Positions 37,451 to 47,855 of a stretch of DNA of 64,000 nt are shown here, one piece after another (position 1 is the stretch's first letter; each line of letters starts with the position of its first letter). A program made the translations under genes and the position numbers. Source of the stretch: Anarhynchus alexandrinus. Taxonomy: Eukaryota > Chordata > Aves > Charadriiformes > Charadriidae. A model generated the notes under the pieces. The model worked only from the letters and a program-made list of their open reading frames with translations, ran no database searches and was not told the DNA's origin. The stretch lies in contig VUYV01000020.1 in the NCBI GenBank assembly GCA_008711295.1, forward strand, positions 2,046,276 through 2,110,275, given 5' to 3'.

Positions 37451-40400
37451 TTTGATTAATTTCTCCTTTCTTTCAGGCCATTAATGGGCAGATTGTTCCT
37501 TTCGCAAATGCACTTATAGTTTGAAGTTACTGGAATAAATCTGGGCCATGGTTCCCCTTGAGTGGCCAGTTTCTTGCAAGGAGTCACTGCGCAAAACGGG
37601 AACAGGTTTGGATGGGGAGGTCATCTCCCAGTGGGTTTCTGATCTCAGACCAGCTCCTCAAGCCCTTTTTGCTATGAATTTAAATTTAGCATCTCCTCAT
37701 TCCCCTGCAATAACGGCTTAAAATTTCTGCTTCCCCAGGTAGACCTGCCAGCTCACCCCGCTCACCCTGCGTGGGTACGAAGTAGAGGGCAAAACTGGAG
37801 TGAACATGAATGAAGCAGATTCATTAAAAATTTCAGACCATTATTCATGAAAAATTAGTTTATTGTGTTAGCTTGTCCCCAGTGAAGCTGGCATTGATCC
37901 AAACTACCCTTCTGATGAGTGGGAAGGAGAAGAACTGCCTAAGTCATTCATATTTCTGCAGTGAAACCTGACAGATGATGCTTTATCCAAGGGCTGATTA
38001 TTGTCATGGGCGAAACAAAAAAATCCCTGTATATTCTGCTAAGTGCCCAAACATATGTGCTATTCTCCGCAGCCCCAGAGCCTCCCAAACACACTCCGGC
38101 TCATGAAAGACACCCAGGAGAACTGGCACAGCCCTTCCCACAGATTCCCAGATAAAACCAGCTGCAAAAGTTAACCAGATTTCTGCGAGCTGCTGGAGCT
38201 GCTGGCAAGAGCTTGGCGTGGATCTTGGGATGCTGATCCCTGCGTAACAGCAGAGCTCTGGCACCCAGAAACCATCCCTGCGACTGACTCAGCAGGAAGC
38301 CTTAATCCTGATAATTTTACGGCTCTTACAGGCCTGTGCCTAATGATTTTTGTCTGGGGTGCGTGCCCATTTCCAGGTAGGTAAATGTCTGTGTGGTGAA
38401 AACAGAAGCCCTGTTTGGCACTGAGGTGCCTGCCAGGCTAGGGATCTCAGCAGGCAGCCCCAGGGCTCTGGTCAGCATCTAGAGATGCTCCACATCTAGA
38501 GAACGCTGTTTTGCAGAAATAGGGACAGACAGCAAAGGAAACGCAAACACACCTTGCCTCTGCTCTGGCTGCAGCAGGAACAAGCAAAGAAGCCGTCTCC
38601 AAGGATGCTAATTGATTCTGCACCATATTCTCTTCATTCAAAGAAAAATTAGAAATAATAAAAACTTCTGAAAATATTGGCTGTAGGGTTGAGATGCAAG
38701 AGAAATCCGGGGAGTTCATATGTGTATGCAAAAGGCAGAAGGAGCAAAAATGAATGAGAGCAGGGGTCTGGGTGAGCAGGAAAGACTGTTATTTTATCTG
38801 AACTGCTTTATGGACTAGATGACCTAATAAGTCTTTTCCATCTCTAATTTCTCTGCTTCACCTATCCCTAGTTTATCATTAAGGAATCACTTATGCAAAT
38901 TCAATTAAGTATTTAACATTTTCCTTCCTGTAGCTCCCTGCTTCACTGACTCTTCATCCTATTTCAAATCTCAGCTGACAACATCTCTTACCTCGCCGAC
39001 TCCCATTTCTTTGCCCTTAGACAATTAACTCAGTAACTGTGTGATTTAATCCACTAAAATATTTGGGCTTTTCACTTACTCGCGAAAGAGAGACAAAACG
39101 AAGCCGTAGGGTACCGCACTAGCAGAGCCCAGCTCGCAGCTGCTGGGTGCACAGACGCACGCTGGCCTGGCAGCGCTGGTGACCCCAGTCCGACGCCGCA
39201 TTAAGTCAGGAATGAAAATGAGATTTTCCTTTCCATTGTTTGCATTCAGTTGCTAGGTACGACATATGGGGCTGAGTTCAGCAGAGAGCATTTGTGAGCT
39301 TAGGATGGGGAGAAGCAGGCTACGGCGTGGGCCAGAGGAGGGGAAGAACCTCCTGCGTGAGTTCAGGGCCGGAATAGCAAAAGGTGAAAGGGTTGCAGGA
39401 TGCACAGCAGCGATGCGTAAGCGTTGTACGGTCTCGGCCAAGAGTTACGGCTCTTCTGGGTTTTGAGAAGGAAATTTTAACCGTTTATCGCCTTGGGTTT
39501 TATCCTCCTCTTCTTTCTGCCATTAGTCTGCTGGTTTTTTGCTCTCTCTGGCGTGTGCTACCCTCCCTTCCCACGTATGTGCTAATGCAATTGTATGTAA
39601 ACTTGCTCAAGTTGAAAAGCAATGTTCTAGAAAGGCTCAGGAGCAAGTCCCAGCTAAGTGCATAATTATATAGTACTTGGAGTAATTTTCCTTTTCCTCT
39701 GAAAATGCACATTGGCTCTGATTTTCCTATCTGCAGATTGTAAGCTCGTAATTAGCAGTAAATTACTCACACAAGTGACAAATTTTGTGCTTTCAAGTAA
39801 ACAGACAAAATACCCACAGTTTACAAATTGCCTCTTGGTGCCACGGACACCTGGCTTTTCCTGCTCCCATCTATCCCTCTCGCAAGTGGGATAGATGGGA
39901 TCAGAAAATGTCTCTTCAAGGAGCTCGGATGATGACATCAATTACTGAGTTACCACAAAAAGCTATAAAAGGCAACTGCTGAGCTCATGCTGGCCGGTCC
40001 CCGAGGACGGTGCGGCTTGGCTGGGTGTGAGCAGGAGCACGCGTGGCAGAGGGACCTCGGGAGTAGAGGGTCTCCCTGCAGCCGTGTCCCCAGCCTGCCT
40101 ACCCAGAGCATCTGAGGACATCAATAAACCCTTGATGTAAGAACTGTAGAGGTTATATTTGCCCCTCTCAAGCAAGGGGAAGCAATATGAAATAACACAT
40201 GGTCTGGGAAGCTGCTGCAGAGCACTGGAGGAAGGTGAACTCGCTGAGCTACTGTGGAGCAAGGGCCAGGGTAAGCAGTGAGGATGGAACAAGCTTCCTA
40301 AAATCCAGTCCGGTCTTGGGCAGTGCTGTGTGATGAAGCAATACCGATACAGTTTGCTAATCGCAGTTAAACACATATTTAAGTTGCACTGGTAGCTGGA

Positions 40401-41380
40401 TGTCTTGCTGAGGGGATAGCCCAGACAGAGTGGGTGGACTTTGGGGCAAACGAACCTACGATTTTCCAGTTTTAAGAGCCATTAGCTCAGGAATGGCTCC
40501 TGGAAGAAGCCCCAGAGATGGGTGCAGCTGGATGGAAAATCATCTATCCTGACTGGGCATCTGTCTGAGTCTCGGAGAATGGCAACAGGACCATTCATCT
40601 GGTTAATGAGCAATACGTTTTCAGAGATCTGACCTCACGGTCATCGGTATCTCTACCACATAGCAAGAAGGTGTCTCAGAAAAAAATTGCCACAGCAATT
40701 ATCAGAGATACAGAGATGACAACAGAAAAGAAATGACTTCTGGGGTCAAAAGGTAGCTGTTTGGCAATGCATAAATACAAACGAGGGATTATTGGAACAT
40801 GCAGTTAGGAGCAGAGGAACAGAAAGAAAATCTGAGAAGATGCTGGGTGAGGGAGGTTGGATGGGTCTAGAGTAACTTCCAAGAGCCAGTGTGTGTGGTG
40901 GCAGGGTAATCCTTGTTCCCTGAGCTGGGACACTGTTGTGGTTGCTTCTGTGACAATGTAGGCATAAGCAAAGGCAAAAATCATATCCTAGTTTCAGCTT
41001 CATTGGAAATTCGAAGGGGAAACCACATAATCTACTCAGCAAGCAGAAAAGAACAAAAGAGGAAAGGAAAGGCATTAAAAATGGAATTGTAAAAAAAAAA
41101 AGGGGAGATTACATGAAAAAAAACTGAAACCAGAGGTTGCAGTTGGCCCGGTATCATAATCCTTTCGTTATTACATATTAATATGTAAGGGATGTTTGCA
41201 GGGAAAAGATAGGATAAAACAATTAATCTAGAGCATCCATCCAAATAGAGGCAATTCTTTCCCATGTGTAGTATCATGTGAATACATTAGAAACAGGGCC
41301 GATCACAGAAGCATTCAGTCACATTTTTAAAGGTGGACTGAAATTTTCTAGAGTATATATTTAGGAACACTACTCAAGTC
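37450..41380. other. Non-coding flank, mostly unassigned
   Basis: No gene was recognised. A further AT-rich TAAT-bearing patch lies at 37800-37870 (gattcattaaaaatttcag). The CR1 tail relic at 38805-38865 is listed separately. Confidence 0.35.
38805..38865 (+). repeat. CR1-type LINE 3' UTR relic
   Basis: The stretch tatggactagatgacctaat followed by aagtcttttccatctctaat has the layout of a CR1 3' UTR in sense orientation (a 'ggactagatgacct ... aggtcccttccaa' form). Short and diverged. Confidence 0.55.
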
Positions 41381-41384
41381 CTTG

Positions 41385-41585
41385 AATAATAGTACTTTGC
41401 ACTTCTGTAGCAACTTCTTTCTGAAGGACTCAAAGGACTTTACAAAAATGAATGAATTAAGTTTCTCGAACCCACTGTGAGGGAGATAACTACTCTTACC
41501 TTGTTATACAAAGGGGAGGAGGGGAAACAGCAACACAGAACAGTTAAGCAGTTTGACAGAAGTCGCGCAGTGCATCTGATGGTTT
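41385..41585 (+). repeat. Old MIR/L3-type retroposon relic
   Basis: The order 'tagtactttgcacttctgta', then ctcaaaggactttacaaaa, tgaatgaattaag, cactgtgagggagataacta, and finally gaacagttaagcagtttgac matches the general layout of amniote MIR/L3-class 3' regions ('caaagcactttacaaa ... aactgaggcacagagaggttaag'). Substitutions are many, as expected for an insertion older than birds. Family assignment is approximate. Confidence 0.65.
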
Positions 41586-42179
41586 GAATGAATTTAAGAA
41601 TGAAGTTACGAAGTGGCTACAGAAAGTAGACAGCCCGGCTGATAGCAGCTCTAAGGAGAATCAGGGGGCGGCAGATGTTGCAGCAGCCCTCTGAAATAGG
41701 TGTTTGGGAAAGCAGAGGGGGGAAAGTTGGTTACCTACAACGGAAACAAGACTGGAATGACAAAATATCGGAAAGTTGCAGATGTAACAGGGACTCTGGA
41801 AGGGCATTTGCAGAACCACTTCAATCTATTAGCACTATTTGAGCGTGTCAGCAAATACGGGACAAATGAAAATTGTCTGCCTGTTTTCACTTGGATTTTC
41901 AAAATATTCTCGACAGGACCCAAACAAGAAGGTAGGCAATCAGGTACTCTATTAATGAGAACATCATGCCACGGCAAGCAGACAAGCTGGCTAAGCATCT
42001 GAAAAAATAAATACATAATTTAGCATCAAGTTTGCCATTTCTAACATGGCAAAATATTAGTAGCAGCATGCATCTAGGTCCTAGAAAGATCTGTGTTGGT
42101 TTGTAGATTAACGGACAATGTGTTAAAGGCGAATAGTCAGTAAGGCGGCGATATTTGCAAATGGTAAATATTCTTTGTC

Positions 42180-42875
42180 AAACGTAGAGGAAGATGTGAG
42201 GAATCAATCACGGAACAGTGTAAAGTTTCTTGATAAAAAATGCACCTTGGAAGGATTCATTTGAAGTATCCATATGCGTTCCTAGGTTCAAAACAAGAAA
42301 GATTTGATGCCCTCCTAGGCTGCAGTCTACATCCTCGTAGCACCATGCTCTTCTGCGGTCAAACAGTGGTCTCCATTTGTTAGGGCATGCACATGGAATA
42401 GTGTGGAGTTTCTTACTAAAACCAGTGTGAGATCAGTATGTAAGTGCATTATGTCCAGAACGTTGTGTTCAGTTCTGTATTCAAAGAAAATTATAGCAGA
42501 AATCAAAGGGGTCCAGAAATAGTCAACACAATTGTTTCAAGGCATAGCATGACTTCCATGTAGGAAGCAAATTAAATGGCAGGTGTATTTATTTTAGAAA
42601 TCATGTGAATAAAATAGGCATTCAAAATAGTTAGAATAAATTATGTAGAAAAGCAAATTCAATGTTCCTATTTACCTTGTCTTTCACACTCCAGCACCAA
42701 AGGCACATCTCATTAAACTGAACGATAGGGAAAGTATTCCATCAAAGGGAATACTTTTCCTCAGGCATCCTCATTCACCTGTGGAAATCTCTGCTACAAG
42801 ATATCTCTGAGGTGCAGGGTGTGGAAGGATTCAAATAAGAAGGAGATACTTGTGGATATTGAAATTTTCCAGATT
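42180..42875 (+). repeat. Ancient CR1/L3-like LINE coding-tail relic
   Basis: On the plus strand, the part near 42450-42530 (acgttgtgttcagttctgta, then aaattatagcagaaatcaaa) and the part near 42700-42860 (catctcattaaactgaacga; ttcacctgtggaaatctctg; aagatatctctgaggtgcag; ggattcaaataagaagg) follow the order of the C-terminal coding region of old CR1/L3 elements known from turtles and crocodilians. Internal deletions and substitutions have destroyed the frame. The part before 42440 is less certain. Confidence 0.7.
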
Positions 42876-43325
42876 TACAATAAGAGAAGTTAAGATACAA
42901 ATGATGAATATAAAAGCTTCATACTATAGCATGTAAGCCAGCCACTAATGAGGGCGCTAGGGAAAATATTTCCCTGAGCAATGGTTATCCTTAACTGTCC
43001 AGCATGAGATCCTGTGAGCCTTCCTTTGTAGCTTCTGGTACTCACCAGTATCAAAGACAAAATACCAAATAATTGGCCAGATCAGACATGGCATTTCCCG
43101 TGTTCTTGAACCTTCTTCTCCTCTGTTTCTTTCTGTCCTCAAGGCCACCCTTCCTGTCATCTAAAGTGCATGGAGGTACCCCTGAATCGTTTAACATTTC
43201 TATCAGTGTTTTTTTGGCTCTTTTAAGCAATTGAACTCATGGCGCCCAGCGTCACGCTCACTGCCAATTTTGACTTGACCTGGTCACAATTTTGCAAGCA
43301 CTGTCAATGCCAGAGCGAGAGCTGA
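42875..43325. other. Non-coding DNA, no gene recognised
   Basis: Nothing recognisable was seen between the ancient LINE relic and the AT-rich block at 43.33 kb. Confidence 0.35.
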
Positions 43326-43490
43326 AATGGAAATTTTAATGATGTTAATGAATAAAAGCTTAAGCTGTGCTTCCTGCACCTGGGCAGCAAAAGTGCATTT
43401 ATAATTACTTGCCAAACAAGCCTCCTGGCTGCGTTCTGTCTGCCGCAGGCAAGCAGTTAACTGAGGTTCTCTCCTTTCACCAAGATTATT
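43325..43490. promoter_or_regulatory. Conserved-element-like block beside copy B
   Basis: Contains attttaatgatgttaatgaa, ataattacttgccaaacaag and a mixed-composition stretch to about 43470 with a caggcaagcagttaactgag segment. It directly precedes copy B of the dispersed ancient element, so the two together may form one old co-opted unit. Inference from composition and position. Confidence 0.4.
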
Positions 43491-43499
43491 TTTGAGCGA

Positions 43500-43562
43500 A
43501 TACTTCTGCCAGTGAAAGGTGTTGGATTGACAGCCCTGGAGACTGAAGTCCTCTATTATGTG
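43500..43562 (+). repeat. Copy B of a dispersed ancient element
   Basis: This copy shares the 27-base core at about 43515-43541 with copy A at 33.55 kb. It continues as gagactgaagtcctct, while copy A has gtgaataaagtcatct. It lies in the same orientation, about 10 kb from copy A, inside a region full of old repeats. I could not assign it to a named family. Confidence 0.7.
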
Positions 43563-43587
43563 ACAGAAGTGAAAAAATCTGTAACAA

Positions 43588-43665
43588 CAGTTTTTATTAG
43601 GTCACCTAGTTCATCCCTCTGTCAACACAGGATTGTTCTCTAGAATATATTCTTCAGTTATTTCC
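43588..43665 (-). repeat. Old CR1-related LINE tail relic
   Basis: The plus-strand text ttaggtcacctagttcatcc, ctctgtcaacacaggattgt and tctagaatatattcttcagt follows the layout of an antisense old CR1-type 3' region ('ggtcatctagtccatccccctg ... aggcaggat ... '). Strongly diverged and ended by a poly-C tract. Confidence 0.55.
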
Positions 43666-43708
43666 CCCCCCCCCATTATTCCCCCCCCCCCCCCCCNTTA
43701 TTCCCCCC
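43663..43708. repeat. Poly-C low-complexity tract with N
   Basis: Two long C runs (about 12 and 16 bases) separated by attatt, an N at 43697, then ttatt and another C run. The repeated ttatt-C pattern suggests a simple repeat with uncertain length. Confidence 0.9.
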
Positions 43709-44084
43709 ACACCCGCTCTTAAATACAAATCTCTAGGTGTCTTCCATTTTGCCGCTCAGCTGTGATCCTTACAGTCTCTTCCATACTGATATTGCAAGAA
43801 ATACTCCCCATGTGTGAAAATACGCATGTACATCTTCCAAGCTCCAAGAGTTCATCAGAGAAGGGGCAACAAGGGAGTTTGGAACCAGCGGGGCAGATAC
43901 TGAGAAAATGTCAGATAGCAATTTCTGTGGGCCAATGTTTTTCCTCATAGATGCCTCCTGAAAGGATACTTCAGATCAATCAAAGTTCTCTTCCTTACCC
44001 TAATGCTAATACACTACCGATATTGTTTGGATAACCACCACCTTTTTATCACCAGAGCACCCTGAGAACCCATCGTGGCAATAT

Positions 44085-44205
44085 TGCCTTTGTTTAAAGA
44101 TTGGGAATTGAGGCGCAGAGGGACTAAGTGACTTGTCCAAGCTCCCAGTGGGTGAAATGAGTCTAGATTCCTCCCTACCTTCTAGCCCAATCCTTTAAAG
44201 CCCCT
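44085..44205 (+). repeat. MIR-like SINE relic
   Basis: The sequence gattgggaattgaggcgcag, agggactaagtgacttgtcc and aagctcccagtgggtgaaat, then a 'gattcctcc ... ctagcccaatcctttaa' end, lines up with the well-known 3' part of amniote MIR elements ('aactgaggc.cagag..a..aagtgacttg.ccaag'). This is the clearest MIR-type match in the window. Confidence 0.8.
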
Positions 44206-44209
44206 TTGG

Positions 44210-46300
44210 GGACTAGTTCAGTAAAACTCAACTACCAGTGAATCTTTGTCTGCATAACAGGGTGGTGGTCCCATACCAATGCAGTAAGACCAGAGGAGCC
44301 CCAGGCTTGAAGAGTCCATCCAAGGAACATAAAGTCCTACTCAAATCCTGCATTGCATCATTTCCAGGCATTCCAGTTTCCTCTTAGCCCCTTCTCCCCT
44401 TGCATATTGCCAGAGTGCTGGATTTATTGCCCCAGTATTGTAACATGACGGTATTTCTTCCAGGATATGTCCTTCTCTTGTGTCAAAGTTAAATCAACAA
44501 ACAGATGAAAACTGGAGCCTGCTTAGCCTCCTGAGAAGAGCTCTGACAGCTGTTGCTATTTAGTACATGAATGGGAATGGGAGCAGAAACTACACTAGGG
44601 ATGACCAGTTTACAGAGATGCATTTTATCTCCGTTCTGAAATCTTGTATTTACAAATCATTTCCACCGCCAGCAGCAATTACCAGACACCCTTTCTTATC
44701 AGACTCCCTTCCTACCAGTTCTTGTGCTAGAACAGACCTGAGCTAGACAGCTTCCTCCAGAGAGGCACCCTGAAACCCCTTCACTTCAAAGGACCATTTT
44801 ATTAGTGAATAAAATCGCCAAGACTACTGTCCCAGACATGACGCAGTTTGGTTAGCATTTGGGTTCCTGCCATTTAATTCTATGCAGTGGGTTTATAAAA
44901 GAACCTTAGCTGGCTAGTGTCAAACAGTAACCAGGTGTGCTCAGTAGGGGAATTACCGCTGACATTCAGTGCTGTGCTAGTGCACATGGATGGATCCTAG
45001 ACCGTGTGCTCAAAAACAGGTCTGCTACTCTGCTCTCACACTAGAGAGCATATCTCCATCACGCAAAGCAGCTCATGCAGAAAATTCCAGGCTTGCACGT
45101 CATGCCTTAGCTGTGATTTCGAAGGCGCAGGAGTTGCACTGTGTGGTGCTGGCTCCAGGGAGCTGGTCCTGCTGGGAGCGGTCTGCTGGCATTGCTATGC
45201 CACCTCCATGACCCGAGCTAATGTTTCCATGCAGCACCCTGCTGTTGGGCTCTCCCGGTGCTCCGGCACAGCAGTGCGCTCTGCCGTGTGGACGTGCCCT
45301 CGGGTCACTTGCCAAAGTCCTTGAGTTCCTCCCAGCTCACGCCATGGCAACTGTGCAGCATCCGGCTGCGTTTATTGAAAAAGAGGTTGATTACAAGAGG
45401 ATGCAACTGACAGTCTCTAGGAGCCTGGACAGGGTAAGGGCTGGTTCAAGAAAGCCAGAGCAGAGCTCAGAGAGAAGTCTGAGACTGGAGATAGCCTCTA
45501 TGGGGATTTCACCGTGAAGGAGAAAGGTACGTGCATGGGCCAGATTCAGTAAAGAAACGGAGGATAGTGTAAGTGCACCTATGCTGAAAAAGAGTCAGCA
45601 AGGCACTTAAAAGAAGGTGAGAATCTGGGATGTAAATACCGGTTGTGTCAGATGTCTGGACCAAGCCTGGCCACCTGGCCTCCTTCTGTCTGATATCGTT
45701 ACTTTGCGCTCAGCAGAACAAGGGCTGGCCGGCTATGCAAAGACACCTGGAGCCGGCCCCGTCCTGGAAGAGAGACACCTGGCTCCCGGCCACCCTCACG
45801 CACCACGGAGCAGCCAAGGACAGGAGCTGCGAGGACCACCCTGGGGTCTCGTCCACGCCATACCCACAGGGCTCATCCAGGACAACACAATCTTGTGCCC
45901 TGGCACAATTCATGCCCTCTCTAAGTGAACAGTTTCCAACAGAGTAACACAAGTGATTCATTCTGTCTGACAGTCTTTCACATGTAAATATTTTATATTC
46001 CTATTGAATATTTTTGGATGATTATGAATTCTTGATGTGATGAGGACCTTGCTATGTATGAGATGCAGGCAGCAGCAAGGACTTGGCAAGGAGGAAAAGC
46101 ATCCAAGAATAAAAAATAAGATATCATTACAAACTACAAATTAGAAAAAGGTTGGATAAAAACACAGGCATATATCACTCTTCCTTCCTCCTCTGTCTGG
46201 ACACTTTCAGAAACTGTCTGGAGCTCACATAAGCAGCTTTGCATGTGGATAGATGTGGAGTTGGCTGCCTCTCTCTCCTTCCCTCTCTCTCTCTTTTCTT
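44210..46300. other. Non-coding flank, no gene recognised
   Basis: Open frames of up to 106 codons are present on both strands but without recognisable domains. No repeat was assigned. Confidence 0.35.
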
Positions 46301-46315
46301 CTGTTTTAGTTTTAG

Positions 46316-46457
46316 TTTCTGTATTCCTGTTGAAAGATGCAGTACCAACAGCCCAAGGGACCCAAGACTGAAGTCACTCCAGAGTTTCTGCTGTCTTCAG
46401 TTTTACTCTGTTTCTGCGGTGCACCCAGAAAACCAGACTGCACCTCCAAATCCAACG
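46316..46457 (+). CDS. Speculative exon with acceptor, ATG and donor
   Basis: A long pyrimidine tract (46266-46307) ending in ttttag, with AG at 46308-46309 and again at 46314-46315, is followed by an ATG at 46337 and an open frame starting MQYQQPKGPKTEVTPEF, then a hydrophobic stretch LLSSVLLCFCGAP. It reaches a consensus-like donor (aacG|gtgagt) at 46457/46458 in phase 1. The protein matches nothing I recognise, and the frame also stays open for another 250 bases if unspliced. Chance assembly of these signals is quite possible. Confidence 0.2.
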
Positions 46458-46459
46458 GT

Positions 46460-47820
46460 GAGTCTAGATTGAAGGTAGAGAATTTCTACAAAATGCGAAA
46501 AGTTTTGGACATTGATTACTTATATACCCCTGGTATTGACAGTGGCAGTAGAATCTTCCTGTACGAGTACCAAAATGTCCCAGAGTCAGCAGGAGGGACC
46601 TTTGCTAGGTGGCAAGAGGTGAGCTGTCTCAATCATCCAGTTGGTCAGAAGGACTTGCACACACACAGAAGTGAAGGGGTGAAAAATGGTAAGTCTCAGT
46701 CAAACTAGGACAGAGCTTGTCAGCAGAAGCACATCCTCTTGATTTGGACTGAAATAACTAAAGGTATGAAGTACAATTAATGTTGTTTGTCCATATGTAT
46801 CTGTACATAAGCTTTGCTTCTCTTCTAACAGTCCTCACGATGTGCTAAGAAAGGGACTGGTACTGCCAATCCTTTTCATAGTGCCCTGATTGGCAACGCA
46901 GTGTCCATGTCTGTGGGTCACCAGAAGCCTTCTGAGGCCCCATCTACTGGCCTGGATCTAAAAGTACCCGTGCCTAAGCCTGTCCAAAGGACGCCCAGTT
47001 TATGTTGTTGGTGTATCTAGCAAGATTAGGACTAATACTCTTTCCAAGGTTTCTCCAGGATCCTGTTTGCCCCTTGGCCCTGGGCCCAGCAATTGTATCT
47101 CCGTAGAATTCCATCGGCAGAGAGCCGTGCTGCTCTCTGGAGAAGAACCATCTCTCAGAAGCCTCTAGAGAACAGCAAAGATATCTTTGCCTTATTTATG
47201 TGGTGACAGAAGAGAAGCTAGCAAGAGTTTTTGCAAGAGTGGAAGATAATTTGGACAGACCTGAACTAAGAAGTTGACACAGAAAATGCTTAGCTGCCCC
47301 ATGACCCATCTTCCAGACCTGTCCACCTCTGCTGATGCATCCCTAAATATTTGTCTGCAAGAACAGATCCCCATGACTGTCTGCTTAACATGTTGCCTGC
47401 AAAGACAAATCATCCCGCTGTGCACCAGGGAAACGTGGGCCACCAGCGAGGTGGAGTTCTCAGCTGAACAAGCCCAGATAAGGATTGTACAAAGGACCCT
47501 GGTTATCTGGTCCCTGTCGTGCTGGCATCAAAGTCCTGCGCTGAGCATTAGGGTTTCCATGTGTCCCCAGGGTGCAGTACACTGACTTTGCTTGAAGTGC
47601 AATTTAAGATTGATGAATTCACAGGTTTTAAATCAACTGCAAGCATCCGGGCTGGCCCCTTGATGGAGGCTATTAACTTAATGAAACTGAAAGGCTGTGA
47701 AGTCAGATAACAGACATTAGAGTCTTTATTTACCTAGAGATTTAAGGAGACCTTTCTGAGGTAGCACACGACTTCTTTTTTTGAAAAGTGTAAGCTACTG
47801 CCTAACAGCACTTTCCCAGC
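46460..47820. other. Non-coding flank, no gene recognised
   Basis: No domain-bearing frame or assigned repeat was found. Confidence 0.35.
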
Positions 47821-47828
47821 ACATGTAT

Positions 47829-47855
47829 ACACACACACACACACACACACACACA
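47829..47855. repeat. (CA)13 microsatellite
   Basis: A pure CA dinucleotide run of about 27 bases, likely polymorphic. Confidence 0.97.

Noticed and set aside
41655..41680. CTCF-like caGGGGGCGGCAG core
   Set aside because: The flanking half of the CTCF motif is absent, so the match is too weak without binding data.
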